Assembly: GCF_963082655.1 (NCBI RefSeq)
Contig: NC_081554.1
Span: forward strand, 65,562,602 to 65,626,601
Direction: 5' to 3'
Length of the DNA: 64,000 nt
Source of the DNA: Stomoxys calcitrans
Lineage: Eukaryota; Arthropoda; Insecta; Diptera; Muscidae
Positions 42,695 to 54,700 of this stretch are shown piece after piece. The position numbers and the translations under genes were made by a program. The notes under the pieces were generated by a model, which was given only the letters and a program-made list of their open reading frames with translations, was not told the DNA's origin and did not search any database. How positions within the stretch are numbered: the stretch's first letter is position 1; each line of letters opens with the position of its first letter.

Positions 42695-43791
42695 CCTGAC
42701 CGTGACTGCGCCTCAAATGGTCCATCTGCTTAGTCCAATCTTGTCATACTCTTTCAAAAATATCGTCAGGTATCTTACGAATAAATGCTTCAATGTTGTC
42801 TTCCAATGCGTCATTTGAAGCTGGTTTGTCTGTATAGGCGTGAGGTTAACATAGCTCCACAAAAAATAGTCTTAAGGCGTTCAATCGCACGATCTAGACG
42901 GCCAATTGACCAGTCCTGAACGTGAAATAAAATGTACACCGAACTCGCCTCTCAATAAGGCAATTTTGACGCGTGCTGTGTGGCATGTGGCACCGTCTTG
43001 TTGAAACCACATGTAATGCATGTCAAGCTCTTGCATTTGGCAAAAAAATTTGAATATCATCTCACGGCAGTGCTCACCATTCAGAGTTACGTTTAAATTC
43101 GCATCATCTTTGAAGAAGTACGGTCCAATGATGCCACCAGCCCATAAGCCGCAACAAACTGTGACTTTTTCTGGATGCGTTGGTAGCTTTTGCGATGCTT
43201 CTGGCTTATTCACTCCAAAATCGACAATTCTGCTTATTGACGTACCCATTGAGCCAAAAATGAGCTTTGTCGCTGAACACAATTTTTCGATAAAAAAGTG
43301 GATCTTCGGCCAACTTTCCAAAAGCCTATTCACCAAAAATTCTGCGTTGCGGTAGGTGGTTCGGCTTCAATTCTTGCACCAGCTGTATTTTGAAAGGCTT
43401 CATACCTAAATCCTTCCGCAAAATTTTCAACGTTGTTGAGTAACAGAGGCCCAATTGCTGCGAGCGGCGACGAATCGATAATTGATGGTCATCATTAACA
43501 CTGGCAGGTATAGATGCGATATTTTCTTCAGTTCGTGTGCGAAATGCAGTCACAATAGCCCGAATAGCTGCATCAGTGGGTGGATTAAACTGACCATAAA
43601 ATTGAAGAAGCGCGCGATGAACTTTCTTAACAGATAATAATATTCAATAATTTGCAAATGTTGTTCGTTTGTAAGACGATTCATGGTTAAATTATAGACC
43701 AAACTGAAGATGTTTGACAATGAAACAAAACACGAAACGTGCGTGAGCAGTGTTGCCAAAAAGATAATAGCTAAAAAATCACCCTTTATAT
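42695..43791 (-). mobile_element. Mariner-like transposon relic, DD41D (rosa-like)
   Basis: Minus strand: start MNRLTNEQHLQIIEYYY (43683), a helix-turn-helix part with QLSIRRRSQQLGLCYSTTLKI, then the catalytic domain with WFQQDGATCHTAR. Counting from that Asp to the Asp of the 'TP-DYFLW' motif leaves 41 residues between, the spacing of DD41D (rosa) mariners. The 'FSDEAHFW'-type motif that carries the first Asp is degraded, the last motif has two stops, and the frame is broken several times, so it is dead. The 5' inverted terminal sequence is AAAGGGTGATTTTTTAGC (minus strand, near 43789). The opposite end is not visible; it seems truncated near 42700. Confidence 0.82.
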
Positions 43792-44869
43792 AAACTTAGG
43801 CGAAAGCCATAGCAGCTAGTCCTTGTGTCATAAATGTATTTATTGTAAATTGTGTTTACTCTAAATAAAAAAAAAATAAATATTAACTTAGGAGTATATT
43901 GGTTTCGCCACGCGTCTTATAAAATATGTAGCCATTGTCCTATCGCATGTTTTGTTACCTCCAAATAACTTTACATAAAACTTTTTTCCTTTTCAAAGAA
44001 AGTATTTGTTTAATAATTTCTTCTCTTTTTGAACTTGAGAAAAGAGAAAACTTACTTGTCAAGTTGTTTATTTCATCATTCCAAATAAAAGCTATAAAGG
44101 AGACATTGGGGTCTCAAAATTTGCTTCATTGTGAATAAAAGTTTTGCAAAAAACTTTTTTCAAGAAATGCCATGTGTGAAGTATTTTCGAAAGGTTCGAG
44201 ATTTCAACGATAAAAGCAATCAAGTTTATTTATGTCTTAGCTTTTCCTTTGAAAACTTTCTTCCAGCAAATTTGGAAGAAATTCGTTATACATTAAATGA
44301 GGAAAAAAATATGTTTGTTAGTTGCAAAACGGAACAAAAAGTGTTTTTCGATGATGGAGTATAACACTTAACTTAAAATCATAGTAAACAAAAAATGAGA
44401 AAAAGTCACTAAGGAAGACTTCCGGATCCCACGAACTGGTACTGGTGCGAAAACAATAGCTCACGGAACGCTTCTAAAGAGACTTGGGATTAAGATGAGT
44501 AGGCTGGACAGATCCAAGGTTCAAGGAAGCAATTTGACGACTACATCAGTCTTAACCCTGCTGGCCCTAGACTATTTTGACCTGCAGTGGCAATTCCGTT
44601 GTCTTCGATACCAGTAATGGGAGATGTTCCACTTCCACTGACTTAACTTCACATGTATCAACAGCTTCAATGAATACTTGATATTGAATGTCTCGGAGAC
44701 CTATAATATCCCTAAAATCCGAGGTATAAGCGTTAACCTGATGAGCCGTTATATGTAAAACCAAGAGTCTTTGGTAACAATTATATATATATGTCCTTTA
44801 TTTTCAATTGGAGTATATTAAATATATTACAATAATAATGGCTAATAGTAAACTGATGAGTGTGGACAT
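43792..44869. other. Intergenic, one doubtful small frame
   Basis: An open frame with an ATG near 44167 and stop at 44364 encodes about 65 residues, Lys/Phe/Glu-rich, with no recognised motif and no visible promoter or splice context. I treat it as chance. Nothing else was recognised. Confidence 0.35.
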
Positions 44870-45444
44870 AGGGCATCAACAAACTCTCTTCAACGAGCTC
44901 TATCATTGGCCAAAGCTTTGGCTTGATTCCACAATTTATGGGTTGATTCCAACTCTCTTTTCATCTCTGTGTATTTCGGGCTTCCCCTCCCTTGCGGATT
45001 CCAGTCTAGGACATTTCTCGCTATATCATGGCGCGGTCGGCGTAGTTCAGAATACTGTTGAAGATCCGGACTTTTGTATTATGTGGGATGTCACTGCAGC
45101 TCCAAACTTTGTTCAGTTTAAGAGATGCGCTTCTTGCCTTGTTCATCCGTAAGCGTATATCTGTCTCTGCCTCTTATCCTCCGTTCTTTGTTATTTTGCT
45201 GCCAAGAAAGGAGAATTTGTCAACGTCTTAAATGATATGATCGTTTATAGTGAGAGGAGTTAGATTTTATGGTCTTTGGTCTTTCCTATGTATATCCTCA
45301 GACCTACTTTGTCAGCATTTTCATTCAGACATTCCATTTTCGCCTTTACGTCCTCGAAGCGATGCGCGAAGAGGCCTATATCATGCGCGTAGTCGATGTC
45401 TCAGAAGAAGTCGTAAATAGCTCAGCGTATGCCATAGGGTGCCT

Positions 45445-46675
45445 CAAGGCATTAAGTTCGGCCGGGTCGAACTTTGGATACCCACCACCTCGGCTATATA
45501 TGTAAACCCCTTTTCGTCACAACCCGGAGAAAATTGGATAGCTTAAGCACCCAAATTCGGCACGGGCATTGAGTGGTCTAATATATATAAGACACTATTA
45601 AATTTTTTAGAACAAAATATTGGTCTTTTTGGCAGCTATATCCAAATATAAACCAATCTGAACCATATTAAGGTCGGGTATCGTGAGACTCAGAAAAACT
45701 CACTGATTCAAATTTCAGCTAAATCGGTTCAAAAATAATGCTTTTATGGGCTTCAGTCCCCTTATCGGCAGATCGGTCTATAAGACAGCTCTATCTAAAT
45801 ATAGTCCGTTCAGAACCATATTTAGGTCGGATGTTGAGAGGCCTGAAACCACTCACTGTTTCAAATATCAGCGAAATCGGATAAGAAATAAAGTTTTTAT
45901 TGGCTTCAGACCCCTTATTGGCAGATCGGTCTATATGACAGCTATATCTAAATATAGTTTGATCAGAACCATATTTGGGTCCTCTTTTAGGAGGTCTTAA
46001 ACTACTCACTGTTTTAAATTTCAGCGAAATCGGATAGAAAATAAAGCTTATATGGGCTTCGGACCCTTTATCTGGATATCGGTCTATATGGCAACTATAT
46101 CTAAATATGGATCGATCTGAACCATACTTAGTTCAGATGTCGGGAGGCTTAAAATAACCCACTGCTTCAAATTTCAGCGAAAAGGGGTAATAAATAAAGC
46201 TTTTATTGGCTTCAGACCCTTTATCGGCAGATCGGTCTATACGGCAGATATATCTAGATATATTCCGATCTGACCCATATTTGGGTCCGATGTCGGAAGG
46301 CCTAAAACTACTCACTGCTTAATCGAAAAAAATGAATTTTTTATGGGCATTAGACCATTTATCGGAAAATCGGTCTATATAGCAGTTATATCCAAATATG
46401 GTCCGATTTGGCCCGTTCAAGAACTTAACCAGCGTGCATCAAAATCTGTATCTGTGCCAAATTTCAGCTCAGTATCTCAATTTTTGAAGCCTGTAGAGTG
46501 ATTACAACAGACGGAGGGATAAACGAACGGACACACAGACATCGTTAAATCGTCTTAGAATTTTACGACAATCCGAAATAAATATACTTTGTAGGGTCGG
46601 AAATTGATATTTCGATGTGTTGCAAACGGAATGACTAAATGAATATTCCCCCTTTTCCTACGGTGGTGGGTATAA
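45445..46675 (+). repeat. R-family element inserted in a LINE
   Basis: The 5' end is TAAGTTCGGCCGGGTCGAAC then ACCCACCACCTCGG. About six units with TCGGCAGATCGGTCTATA follow. The 3' end is CCTACGGTGGTGGGTATAAAAA at about 46655-46675. RT sequence of the same LINE lies on both sides, so this is a clean insertion. Confidence 0.82.
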
Positions 46676-46936
46676 AAATAGCGTCGGTGACAGGAAGCAA
46701 CCCTGCTTCACTCCTTTGTCGATCCCGAAAGGTCGGCTCTCTTTTCCATTGAAACGGATTGAAACTTCAGCATTCCTATACAGCTCCCTAATTAGTGTCA
46801 TGACTTTTTCAGAGATGCCTTTATTCAACTGCGTGCTCCACATTGAACTTCGCGAAACTGTGTAAAAAGCACGCTCGAAGTAGATGAATAAAAGGTATAG
46901 GTGTATTAAGTTCTGCAGACTGTTCAATGATTATGC

Positions 46937-47216
46937 AAATGCAAATTTTGCCCATGAACATTCCATTAAGGAACAGGGGCAAACTTCTCACATATCAATG
47001 AGTGCAGTCCTTTTATAGCCGAGTCCGAACGGCGTGCCGCAGTGCGACACCTCTTTGGAGAGTAGTTTTACATGGCATCTTACCTCACAAATGCTTCCAG
47101 CATTAGGAGGGGAAAACCACCGCTGAAAATTTTTTTCTGGTGGTCTCGCCAGGATTCGAACCCAGGCGTTCAGCGTCATAGGCGGACATGCTAACCTCTG
47201 CGCTACGGTGGCCTCC
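46937..47216 (-). mobile_element. tRNA-derived SINE, complete, with target duplication
   Basis: Minus strand begins GGAGGCCACCGTAGCGCAG. The A-box region is GTAGCGCAGAGGTTAGC and the B box is GGTTCGAATCC (plus-strand 47152-47162). It is flanked by ATGATTATGC (46927-46936) and ATGATAATGC (47217-47226), a 10 bp duplication with one mismatch. It sits in the RTE-like LINE. It is the best reference copy of this SINE family in the window. Confidence 0.88.
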
Positions 47217-47857
47217 ATGATAATGCGCAGGGAGTTAATGTTGTAATCCCCCTCCAGTTCTTACACTGAGTAAGGTCACCCTTCTTTGGGATTGTGATCA
47301 TGATCCCCTTCTTTCATTCCGTGGGGACAACGTTTGTATCCCAGACTTCCCTGATTTTTGGGGTGATCGCTTGAGCTATTGGGTGTGCCCCATACTGCAA
47401 CAGTTCAGGGAATATGTTATCGGGGCCGGCTGATTTGCCGTTTTTGAGTGAGACCAGAACGGCTTCAGTTTCTTCGTAGGTGGGTGGGGCTGTAGATATA
47501 TCCCTGCGTGGGTTTCGTCGCACTGGGGGATAAAGAAGGTCGGAGCTTACGTCCTCGGTCGCTGGTCCTTCGGAGCTGAATAAACAGCGCTATCGCTCTA
47601 ATTGCTGTTCGGGTGCTACTAATTTCGATCCGTCCTCATCTTTTATTGTTTTACTGTTTCGAGGTCTTTTAGGTTTAAGAGATTCAACTGGGCGTAATCC
47701 TTGAGTGGCAACTAAGAGCTTGTGGTCTCTAGCAATGTCGGCTTCTCGTCTTGTTTCACATCTATCAGAGAACCCTGAAAGAGTTTGCTTATAAGTACGT
47801 GGACGATTTGATTGCGGGTCTTTTTATCTGGTGATTCCCAAGTATATTTGTGTATAT

Positions 47858-48870
47858 TTATACCCTACACCACCACTGTGGTACATGGCATTATATGTTT
47901 GTGTATTAGTTTGCAACGCTAAGAAGGAGAAGAGCTAGACCCATTGATAAGTATACCAATCGGCTTAGAATCACTTCCTGATTCGATTTAGCTATTACCG
48001 TCTGTCCATGTATTCTTGTGATCAAGGTACAGGTCGCATTTATTGTCTGAATGTCTTGAAATTTTGCACATGTCACTTCTTTGGACAAGTGACCCAAGGA
48101 AAAACGCTATTGATTTTGAAAAAAACCGGTCAGATTTAGACATAGCTCTCATATCTTTCATCTTTCATCCGATATGGTGTTTTAAGGCTGTAGAAGCCAC
48201 AATTTTGGTCCGAACTTTACAAAATTTGGCACGGGGTGTTTTATTTAAGGTCTACATATATGTGCAAAATTTTATAAAAATCGGTCCAGATTTAGGTATA
48301 GCTCCCATATATATCTTTCATCCGATATGGACTTTTAAGGCTGTAGAAGCCACAATTTTAGTCCGATCTTTAAAAGATTTTGCGCGAGGTGTTTTATTTG
48401 CCGTCCTAATGTATGTGCGAAATTTCATGAAAATCGGTTCAGATTTACATATCCCTTATATATCTTTCATCCGAAATGGCCTTTTAAGGCCGTAAAAGCC
48501 ACAATTTTTCTCCGATCTTTATAAAATTGTTCATAGGGTGTTTTATTCGACATCTACATATGTGTACAAAATTTCATAATAATCGATCCAGATTTAGATA
48601 TAGCCCGCATATATATCTTTCCTCCGATATGGAGTTTTAAGCCTGTAGAAGGTACAATTTTGGTCCGATCTTAAAAAAAATTTTTATGAGGTGTTGTGTT
48701 CAATGTTGTCGTATATGTGCAAAATTTCCTTCATCCGATATGGAATTTTCAGGCTGCAGAAGCCACAATTTTAGTCTGATCCTCACAAAATTTTGCTGGG
48801 GAGTTTAATTTGACGTCCCAATCGGCTTCGATTTAAATTTACTACTCCCATTGGGAGAGCGTTTCACAGA
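47858..48870 (+). repeat. Second tandem-unit family (CACTGTGG hairpin end)
   Basis: The end is TTTATACCCTACACCACCAC, then TGTGGTACATGGCATTATA. The body has AAGGAGAAGAGCTAGACCCA, then about five units of around 140 bp with TTTCATCCGATATGG and CTGTAGAAGCCACAATTTT. It differs from the R family in its end and unit sequence but has the same overall plan. It truncates the LINE to its left. Confidence 0.75.
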
Positions 48871-49535
48871 GTCGAGTAAATGGTAATAGAATTGTCAGTT
48901 GCATTATTTCTTGTTCATGTTTCTGCAATCGTGATTTTTTTTCTAACAATTGCATCAGAAGAAAGTTAAAGGCAAAAAAAAAAATGAACCCCACATGACA
49001 CGAAATTTTTTAAGCTATTTGGATAGTTTGTATTCCAGAAAACACTTTTAAAGCATGCAACCGGGTCCATTGTTGTGTATTTCCTTCCTATCTATTTCCT
49101 TCGTCAGAATTATTTCATAAATGATATCAATTAAATTTAGCCAGAAATAACTACTATAACCAACAAATGTTGCGTACAGACTTTTATTGCAAACAATTAA
49201 AAATTTATTGGCAAATCAAAATCAATCATTTATTCAATCAGGTAATGTAATTATATTTACAATCGAACGTCGTATGTTTTCAACAAACACACACACACAC
49301 ATTGTGTAACATTCAATCAAGCGAAAGCAAACGCACGTGATGTGCATACATTTTGTAAGAATCGCAAGGAACCGGAAATTGTACATTTCATTGGCCGGAA
49401 ATCGTAAATTTTTCGCAAATGAACGCATTGGCATAACAAGTAGATGGGCCGCACACATATAGGAATACATACACTGCCAAATGAAGAAACATGCTGTGGG
49501 AGACATATACAGAGAATGAAACAAATGGCAATTAA
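48871..49535. other. Intergenic, no gene recognised
   Basis: Contains a (CA)n tract at about 49287-49301. Open frames here are Cys/Met-rich with no recognised motif. I see nothing else. Confidence 0.4.
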
Positions 49536-52149
49536 CGCCGCTATTACACGATCAGACATGTCATATGAGCACTTTCTGTATTCATAAGATTTGCCTTATC
49601 TATGTCAAATACAAAAAGAGTGTGCTCTTATCGGTATTCTCATATGTATTGCTCTTTTTTATACCGAAGGATGGGGGTATATTCATTTTGTCATTCCGTT
49701 GGCAACACATCGAAATATCTATTTCCTACCCTATATATATTCTTGATCGTCGTAAAAGACGATCTACCCATGTCCGTCTGTCTGTCTGTTGAAATCACGC
49801 TACAGTCTTTGACTAGTAAGAGCGTGCTAAGTTCGGCCGGGGAGAATCTTATATACATACCCTCCACCATGGATAGCATTTGTCGAGTTTTTTTCCCGGT
49901 ATCACTTTTTAGGCAAATATATGATAAAAGGAAAGAATTGCTATGATATTGGAGTCATAATATCAAGTTATCGTTCGATTCGGACCACAATTGAACTGAA
50001 TGTTGGAGACAGTAGTAGAAGTAATTGTGTAAAATTTCAGCCAATTCAAATAAAAATTGCTCCCTTTAGGGGCTCAAGAAGTAAAAAGGGAGATCAGTTT
50101 ATATGGGAGCAGTATCAGGCTATAGATCGATTCAGACCATAATTGACACGTATGTTGAAGGTCATTAGAGAAGTTGTTGTACGAAATTTCAGCCAAATTC
50201 GATAACAATTGCGACCTCTAGAGGCTCAAGAAGTCAGGATCCCAGATCGGTTTATATGACAGCTACATCAGGTTATGGACCAATTAAAACCATATTTGGC
50301 ACAGTTATTAGAAGTCATAACAAAATTTTAGCCAAATCGGATAAGATCTGCGCCCTCTAGTGACCCAAGAAGTCAAGATCCAAGATCGGTTTATATGGCA
50401 GCTAAATCAAAGCATCCCAACCGACCTACACTGATAGGAAGTATTTGTGCAAAATTTCAAACGGCTAGCTTTACTCCTTCGACAGACTGACGGACGGACG
50501 GACCGACAGATAGACGGAAGGACATGGCTAAATCGATTTAAAATGACACGACAATCAAGAATATATATACTTTATGGGGTATCAGAGGAATATTTCGAGG
50601 AGTTACAAACATAATGACGAAATCGATATACCCCATCCTATGGTGGAGGGTATAAAAATAAAAAAAACTGAAACTTTGCACAGATTCTGCTTTGTCCATA
50701 GGCAGATTAAGTTCGAGGATGGGCTATATCGGAGCATATCTTGATATAGCCCCCATAAAGACCGATCTGCCGATTTAGGGTCTTGGGCCCATAAATGCCA
50801 AATTTATCATCTTATTTTGCTGAAATTTGGGACAGTGAGTTGAGGAAGGCCACTCAACATCACTCTGCAATTTGGCCCAGATTTGGATATAGCTGCCATA
50901 TAGACCGATCTCTCGATTTAAGGTCTTGGGTCCATAAAGACGCATTTATTGTCCGATTTCGCCAAAATTTGGGACAGTGAGTTGTATTAGGCTCTTCGAC
51001 ATACAATTTGGCCCAGATCGGTTCAGATTTGGATATAGCTGCCATATAGACCGATCTCTCGATTTATAGTCTTGGCCCCATAAAAGTCGCATTTATTGTC
51101 CAATTTCGCCAAAATTTGGGACAGTGAGTTGTGTTAGGCTCTTCGACATGCAATTTGGCCCATTAGCTGCCATATAGAGCGATCTCTCGATTTAAGGTCT
51201 TAGGAGAAACAAAGTCACATTTATTATCCAATTTCGCTGAAATTCGGGACAGTGAGTTGTTTTAGGCATTTTGACATATTTGTTCAATACGGTCCAGATC
51301 GGTCCAGATTTAGATATAGCTGCCATATAGACCGGTGTTTAGATTTAAGGTCTTGGTTGCATTAACGCCACATTTATAATCCGATTTAGTTGAAATTTGG
51401 TATAGCGAATTGTGTTAGGTTTGACAGGAATGAGTAAGGATCTACCAGAACTCACTGCGCCAAATTTCATCAAAATCGGTAAAAAATTACCAATTTATTA
51501 CCTCAAGACTGGAGATGGGTCTATGTAGTGGCTATATATAACTAATATCCGATTTTATAAGATCCTAAGGTCAGGTTTATATACAAAAAATAGGAAATCA
51601 TCAAAAATTGTTTGGAAAATGTTATTATACCCAAGATATCTGAAACAATTATAAATACCCAGCTTTTGGGTATAAATGGGTAAATACCCGGGTACTTACT
51701 CAATTTACCGGATAAATACCTTTTGGGTATTTACCCATCGCCCATCTCTACAAATGGGCTATATTGATTCAAATTTAGTTATAGCTCCCATATAAACCGA
51801 TCTCCCGATTTGACTTCTTGGGCCCCTGGAAGCCGCAATTTTTGCATGAAGTGTTCTATGCTATGACTTCCAACAACTGTGCCAAATGCGGTTCAAATCG
51901 CTCTATAACCAGATATAGGTCCCATATAAATCGATCGCCCGATTTGACTTCTTGAGTCGTTACAAGCCGCAATTTTTGTCCGATTTGGCTTTAATTTTGT
52001 CCTGGTTTGACTTCAACTAAAATTTGTTTTGTATAAATTTTTTAGCAGAATCCATTGTGATGGGTTCCATGGTGATGGATTCGGCCCGGCCGAACTTAGC
52101 ACGCTTTTACTTGTTTTGCGTATGACATGTGTGACCGTGTAATAGCAGC
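49536..52149. mobile_element. TTAA-flanked inverted-repeat element containing an R composite
   Basis: TTAA lies at 49532-49535 and 52150-52153. Immediately inside are inverted ends of about 31 bp: left CGCCGCTATTACACGATCAG and on through ACATGTCATATG. The right end, inverted, reads GCTGCTATTACACGGTCA and on through ACATGTCATACG, with four mismatches. TTAA targets are typical of piggyBac-type elements. The element proper is only about 150 bp (49536-49660 plus about 52118-52149), so it is non-autonomous. An R-family composite fills its middle. Confidence 0.68.
49661..52118. repeat. R-family composite of three to four elements
   Basis: A reversed end (TTTTATACCGAAGGATGGGG, CATCGAAATATCTATTTCC) leads to a new 5' end at about 49818 (GCGTGCTAAGTTCGGCCGGG). 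This element finishes at about 50655 (CCATCCTATGGTGGAGGGTA). A reversed run of units then goes to 52118, ending TTCGGCCCGGCCGAACTTAG, CACGCTTTTACTTG. A short stretch near 51640-51750 with TACCCGGGTACTTACTC is not part of the unit. Confidence 0.75.
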
Positions 52150-52925
52150 TTAATTTAATAAGTTCCCTCAAATGTCAATTTTCTCACATTCACATAAAAA
52201 GCGAAGCAGCCATTTGAATTTGCATGTCCACCAAGCAAGCGTTTCCGTGAGTCCGTTGCTTGTTTTATGACATGTCCATGTTATTGAACAACTGACATAT
52301 TGTTTTAACGCAAATAGTCATTTACTTATTTACATTTGTGCAATTTACTGAAAGTGGCTGGCGCTTGTGACGAGCAATGAAATGGCGAGTAGTTCTTAAA
52401 TGATGTCTAGTTTATTTTGTAACTAATTTGAAAATCTTTTAGTGAATCTGGAACAAGGTAGGTTAGGTTAGAAGAGGATGATTGATAAAATTCATTAGAA
52501 ATGCCAGCAGTCATAGCAGAGCTGCGGAGTCGAGCAGTTTTTCGTCGACTCCGACTCCAAACACAACATTTTTTTCGACTATTGAGTCGTCTTCGGAAAA
52601 TGGGGTTATTGAATTAAAAATCATTAATACATGTTTTTTGCTCATCATAGCTTTAACAATTGATATATTGAGCTGACATTTGGCATAGACCCGTATTTTT
52701 TGCAATACGCAGTTTCAGCTCTTTAATGGCCAAAATCGGATTATACTTACATGAAGCTGTCATACAGACCGATTTAGGATCTTGAGCACATTAAAGGCAC
52801 AATTTTTATCCGATTTCGTTGAAATTGTATACAGTGGGTTGCAAATACGCTCCTGATGGGACTATAGTTAAAAATAGCTGCTATATTGACCGATCTCCTA
52901 ATTTATGGTCTTGAAAGCTCCTACA
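52150..52925. other. Intergenic with a small R-family fragment
   Basis: 52710-52925 holds one to two reversed R units (GCTGTCATACAGACCGATTT, TTATCCGATTTCGTTGAAAT). A lone GGTTAGGTTAG at about 52463 resembles the LINE tail in reverse. No gene was recognised. Confidence 0.45.
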
Positions 52926-52929
52926 GCAT

Positions 52930-53345
52930 TTTCTGGTGACGAAAATCATTGTCCACGCATTTTTATCTTAATGTGCGGGAATTAAAAGAAGTTATTGGAT
53001 GCTAAGTCATGCCTATATGGCGGATGACCCCTCAATTTGATGTTTTGGTAGGTCAAAAAGGCGATGATTTGAGCCTATGTGTAAGAGCTCGCACTGTCAT
53101 GGTGAATAATTATTCGTCCAGTTTGTTTTTCAAATTTTTTCCACAACTTCAGGCAATCAAACTGTGATGCTCCACTCAAAATTGACCTCCTATGTTTCTC
53201 AAGCGGAAACGTCGCCACATGACCAGTTTTGCCGAAGAGATTTGCTTCGAAGTGCTTCTTCCACGAACAACTTTTGTTGGATTTAGGTAGTCTTCGTAGA
53301 CCAACACGGTCACTTGCACAACCGCCCTCCCCCCTTTTGCCATAC
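52930..53345 (-). mobile_element. Mariner fragment, DD34D type
   Basis: Minus strand encodes TGHVAT-PLE, then IIIHHDSASSYT, then ...NIKLRGHPPYRHDLASNNFF and KIKMRGQ, with stops. This is the central and C-terminal catalytic part of a DD34D mariner. The position of the third Asp (usual PNDFF) is Asn (SNNFF). It is fused at about 53345 to a remnant of a different mariner (DD41D). Confidence 0.75.
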
Positions 53346-54160
53346 TCTTTCCAACAATGTTGTCTTCCAAAACGTCTATTGAAGCGGGCTTGTCTGTATA
53401 GACATGAGCTTTAACATATCCCCACTAAATATAGTCTAAAGGCGTTAAATCCCACAATCTAGGTGGCCAATTGACCGGCCCCGAATGTGAAATAAAATGT
53501 TCACCCAACTTGCCTTTCAATAAGTCCATTGTTATGCGTGCTGTGTGGCATGTGGCCTTGTCTTGTTGAAACCACATGTCATGCAAGTCAAGCTCTTGTA
53601 TTTTGGGCAAAAAAAAAAGTTGGTTATAATCTCACGATAGCGCTCACCATTCACAGTTACGTTACGATTCGCATAATATTTGAAGAAGTACGGTCCATTG
53701 TTGCCACTAGCCTATAAACCGTACCAAACTGTGACATTTTTTGTGGATGAATTGGTAGCTCTTGCAATGATTCTGGCTGTTCTTCACTCCAAAATCGACG
53801 TACCGTACCCTTTGTGCCAAAAATGAGCATCGTCCTTATAATGGAAGAAACTCGCGATGAACTTTCTTAACAGAGCACGCATTTTGATAGTAAAATTCAA
53901 TAATTTGCATGCGTTGTTCGTTTCTAAGACGATTCATGGTTAAATTATAGACCAAACGGAAGATGTTTGACAGTGAAACAAAGCACGAAACGTGCGTGAG
54001 CGTGCTATTTAAAGCAGTGTTCCAAAAAAGATAATAGCTAAAAAATCACCCTTTAAAGTGCGAGTAGTACGATGTTTGAAAGTGAAATAAAACACGAAAC
54101 GTGCGCGAGTTATTTAAAGCTGTGTTCCCAAAAAGATAATAGCTAAAAAATCACCCTTTA
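53346..54160 (-). mobile_element. DD41D mariner relic with duplicated 5' end
   Basis: Minus strand 53610-53425 has ELDLHDMWFQQDKATCHTAR and WDLTPLDYI, with 41 residues between the two Asp. An internal part of the gene is deleted between about 53650 and 53930. The 5' terminal ~90 bp occur twice in tandem (53963-54055 and 54072-54160), both ending AAAAAATCACCCTTTA. Same family as 42695-43791. Confidence 0.78.
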
Positions 54161-54161
54161 C

Positions 54162-54700
54162 ATTGCGAGTAGTACGTTGGTACGGGCGGCTGCTATCACT
54201 TTAATGGCCTCTGCGGGTATGCCATCAGGTTTTGGTGCTTTCTTATTCTTGAGGCTCTTGGCGGCCTGTAGTTCCTCAGTGGTGAACAGAGGTATCTTCG
54301 AGTATGACTCTGTTTCAGTATCGTCTTCTTTTATCTTATGCGCTGGGAATAGGGTGTTCTTTATGTTGTACACGGTATCCGCATCAATCTTGTCTATTGA
54401 GCTTCTCATTCCTAGCTTATGCATGACGATTTGGTGCCCGAGACACCATAGGTTTTTATTTATATCAAGTCTAGGCTCTTCCCATTTGTCTCTCTTGCTT
54501 TTATAGTGGCCTGGAGTTACTTCTTGGTAGTTTTGTATGCATCGTGTTCCGTCGCAGCGGCACCTCTGCTACGGACTCTTGTATATTTTCTTCTGGTCTT
54601 TATACAGTTTCGTCTGCATTCGTCGATCGAAGCATGCCACCAGTATACAGCTTGGCGGTTCGATTTTGTTGTGACTTGCTCCATAGTGGTTTCAGTAATA
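54162..54700 (-). mobile_element. R1-like LINE fragment (endonuclease end to RT start)
   Basis: Minus strand: QAVYWWHASIDECRRNCIKTR (54650-54585), then a degraded KTTKK stretch. A frame at 54424-54158 follows: MHKLGMR...FTTEELQAAKSLKNKKAPKPDGIPAEAI. This is the segment joining endonuclease and RT in R1-clade elements. It is cut at 54160 by the mariner. Confidence 0.75.

Larger units (their letters stand above)
44870..47830 (-). mobile_element. RTE-like LINE relic in three pieces
   Basis: Order on the minus strand: 47830-47227 has the endonuclease end (CETRREADIARDHKLLVAT) and RT start (PTYEETEAVLVSLKNGKSAGPDNIFPE-LLQYGA). 46930-46676 has RT (a degraded FIDFERAFD motif, IRFNGKESRPFGIDKGVKQG). 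45442-44870 has the region after the catalytic box (LFAHRFEDVKAKMECLNENA) and the RT C-terminus. A SINE (46937-47216) and an R element (45445-46675) interrupt it. The host LINE is degenerate. Clade RTE is my reading from the sequence style and is not certain. Confidence 0.75.

Noticed and set aside
44131..44364. Small Lys/Phe/Glu-rich protein of up to 77 residues
   Set aside because: The longer version relies on a GTG start; no family motif, no splice or promoter context, neighbours are transposon debris.
47150..47210. tRNA gene in the minus strand
   Set aside because: The B box and A-box region belong to the SINE head; the sequence lacks a complete cloverleaf and is followed by SINE body and target duplication.
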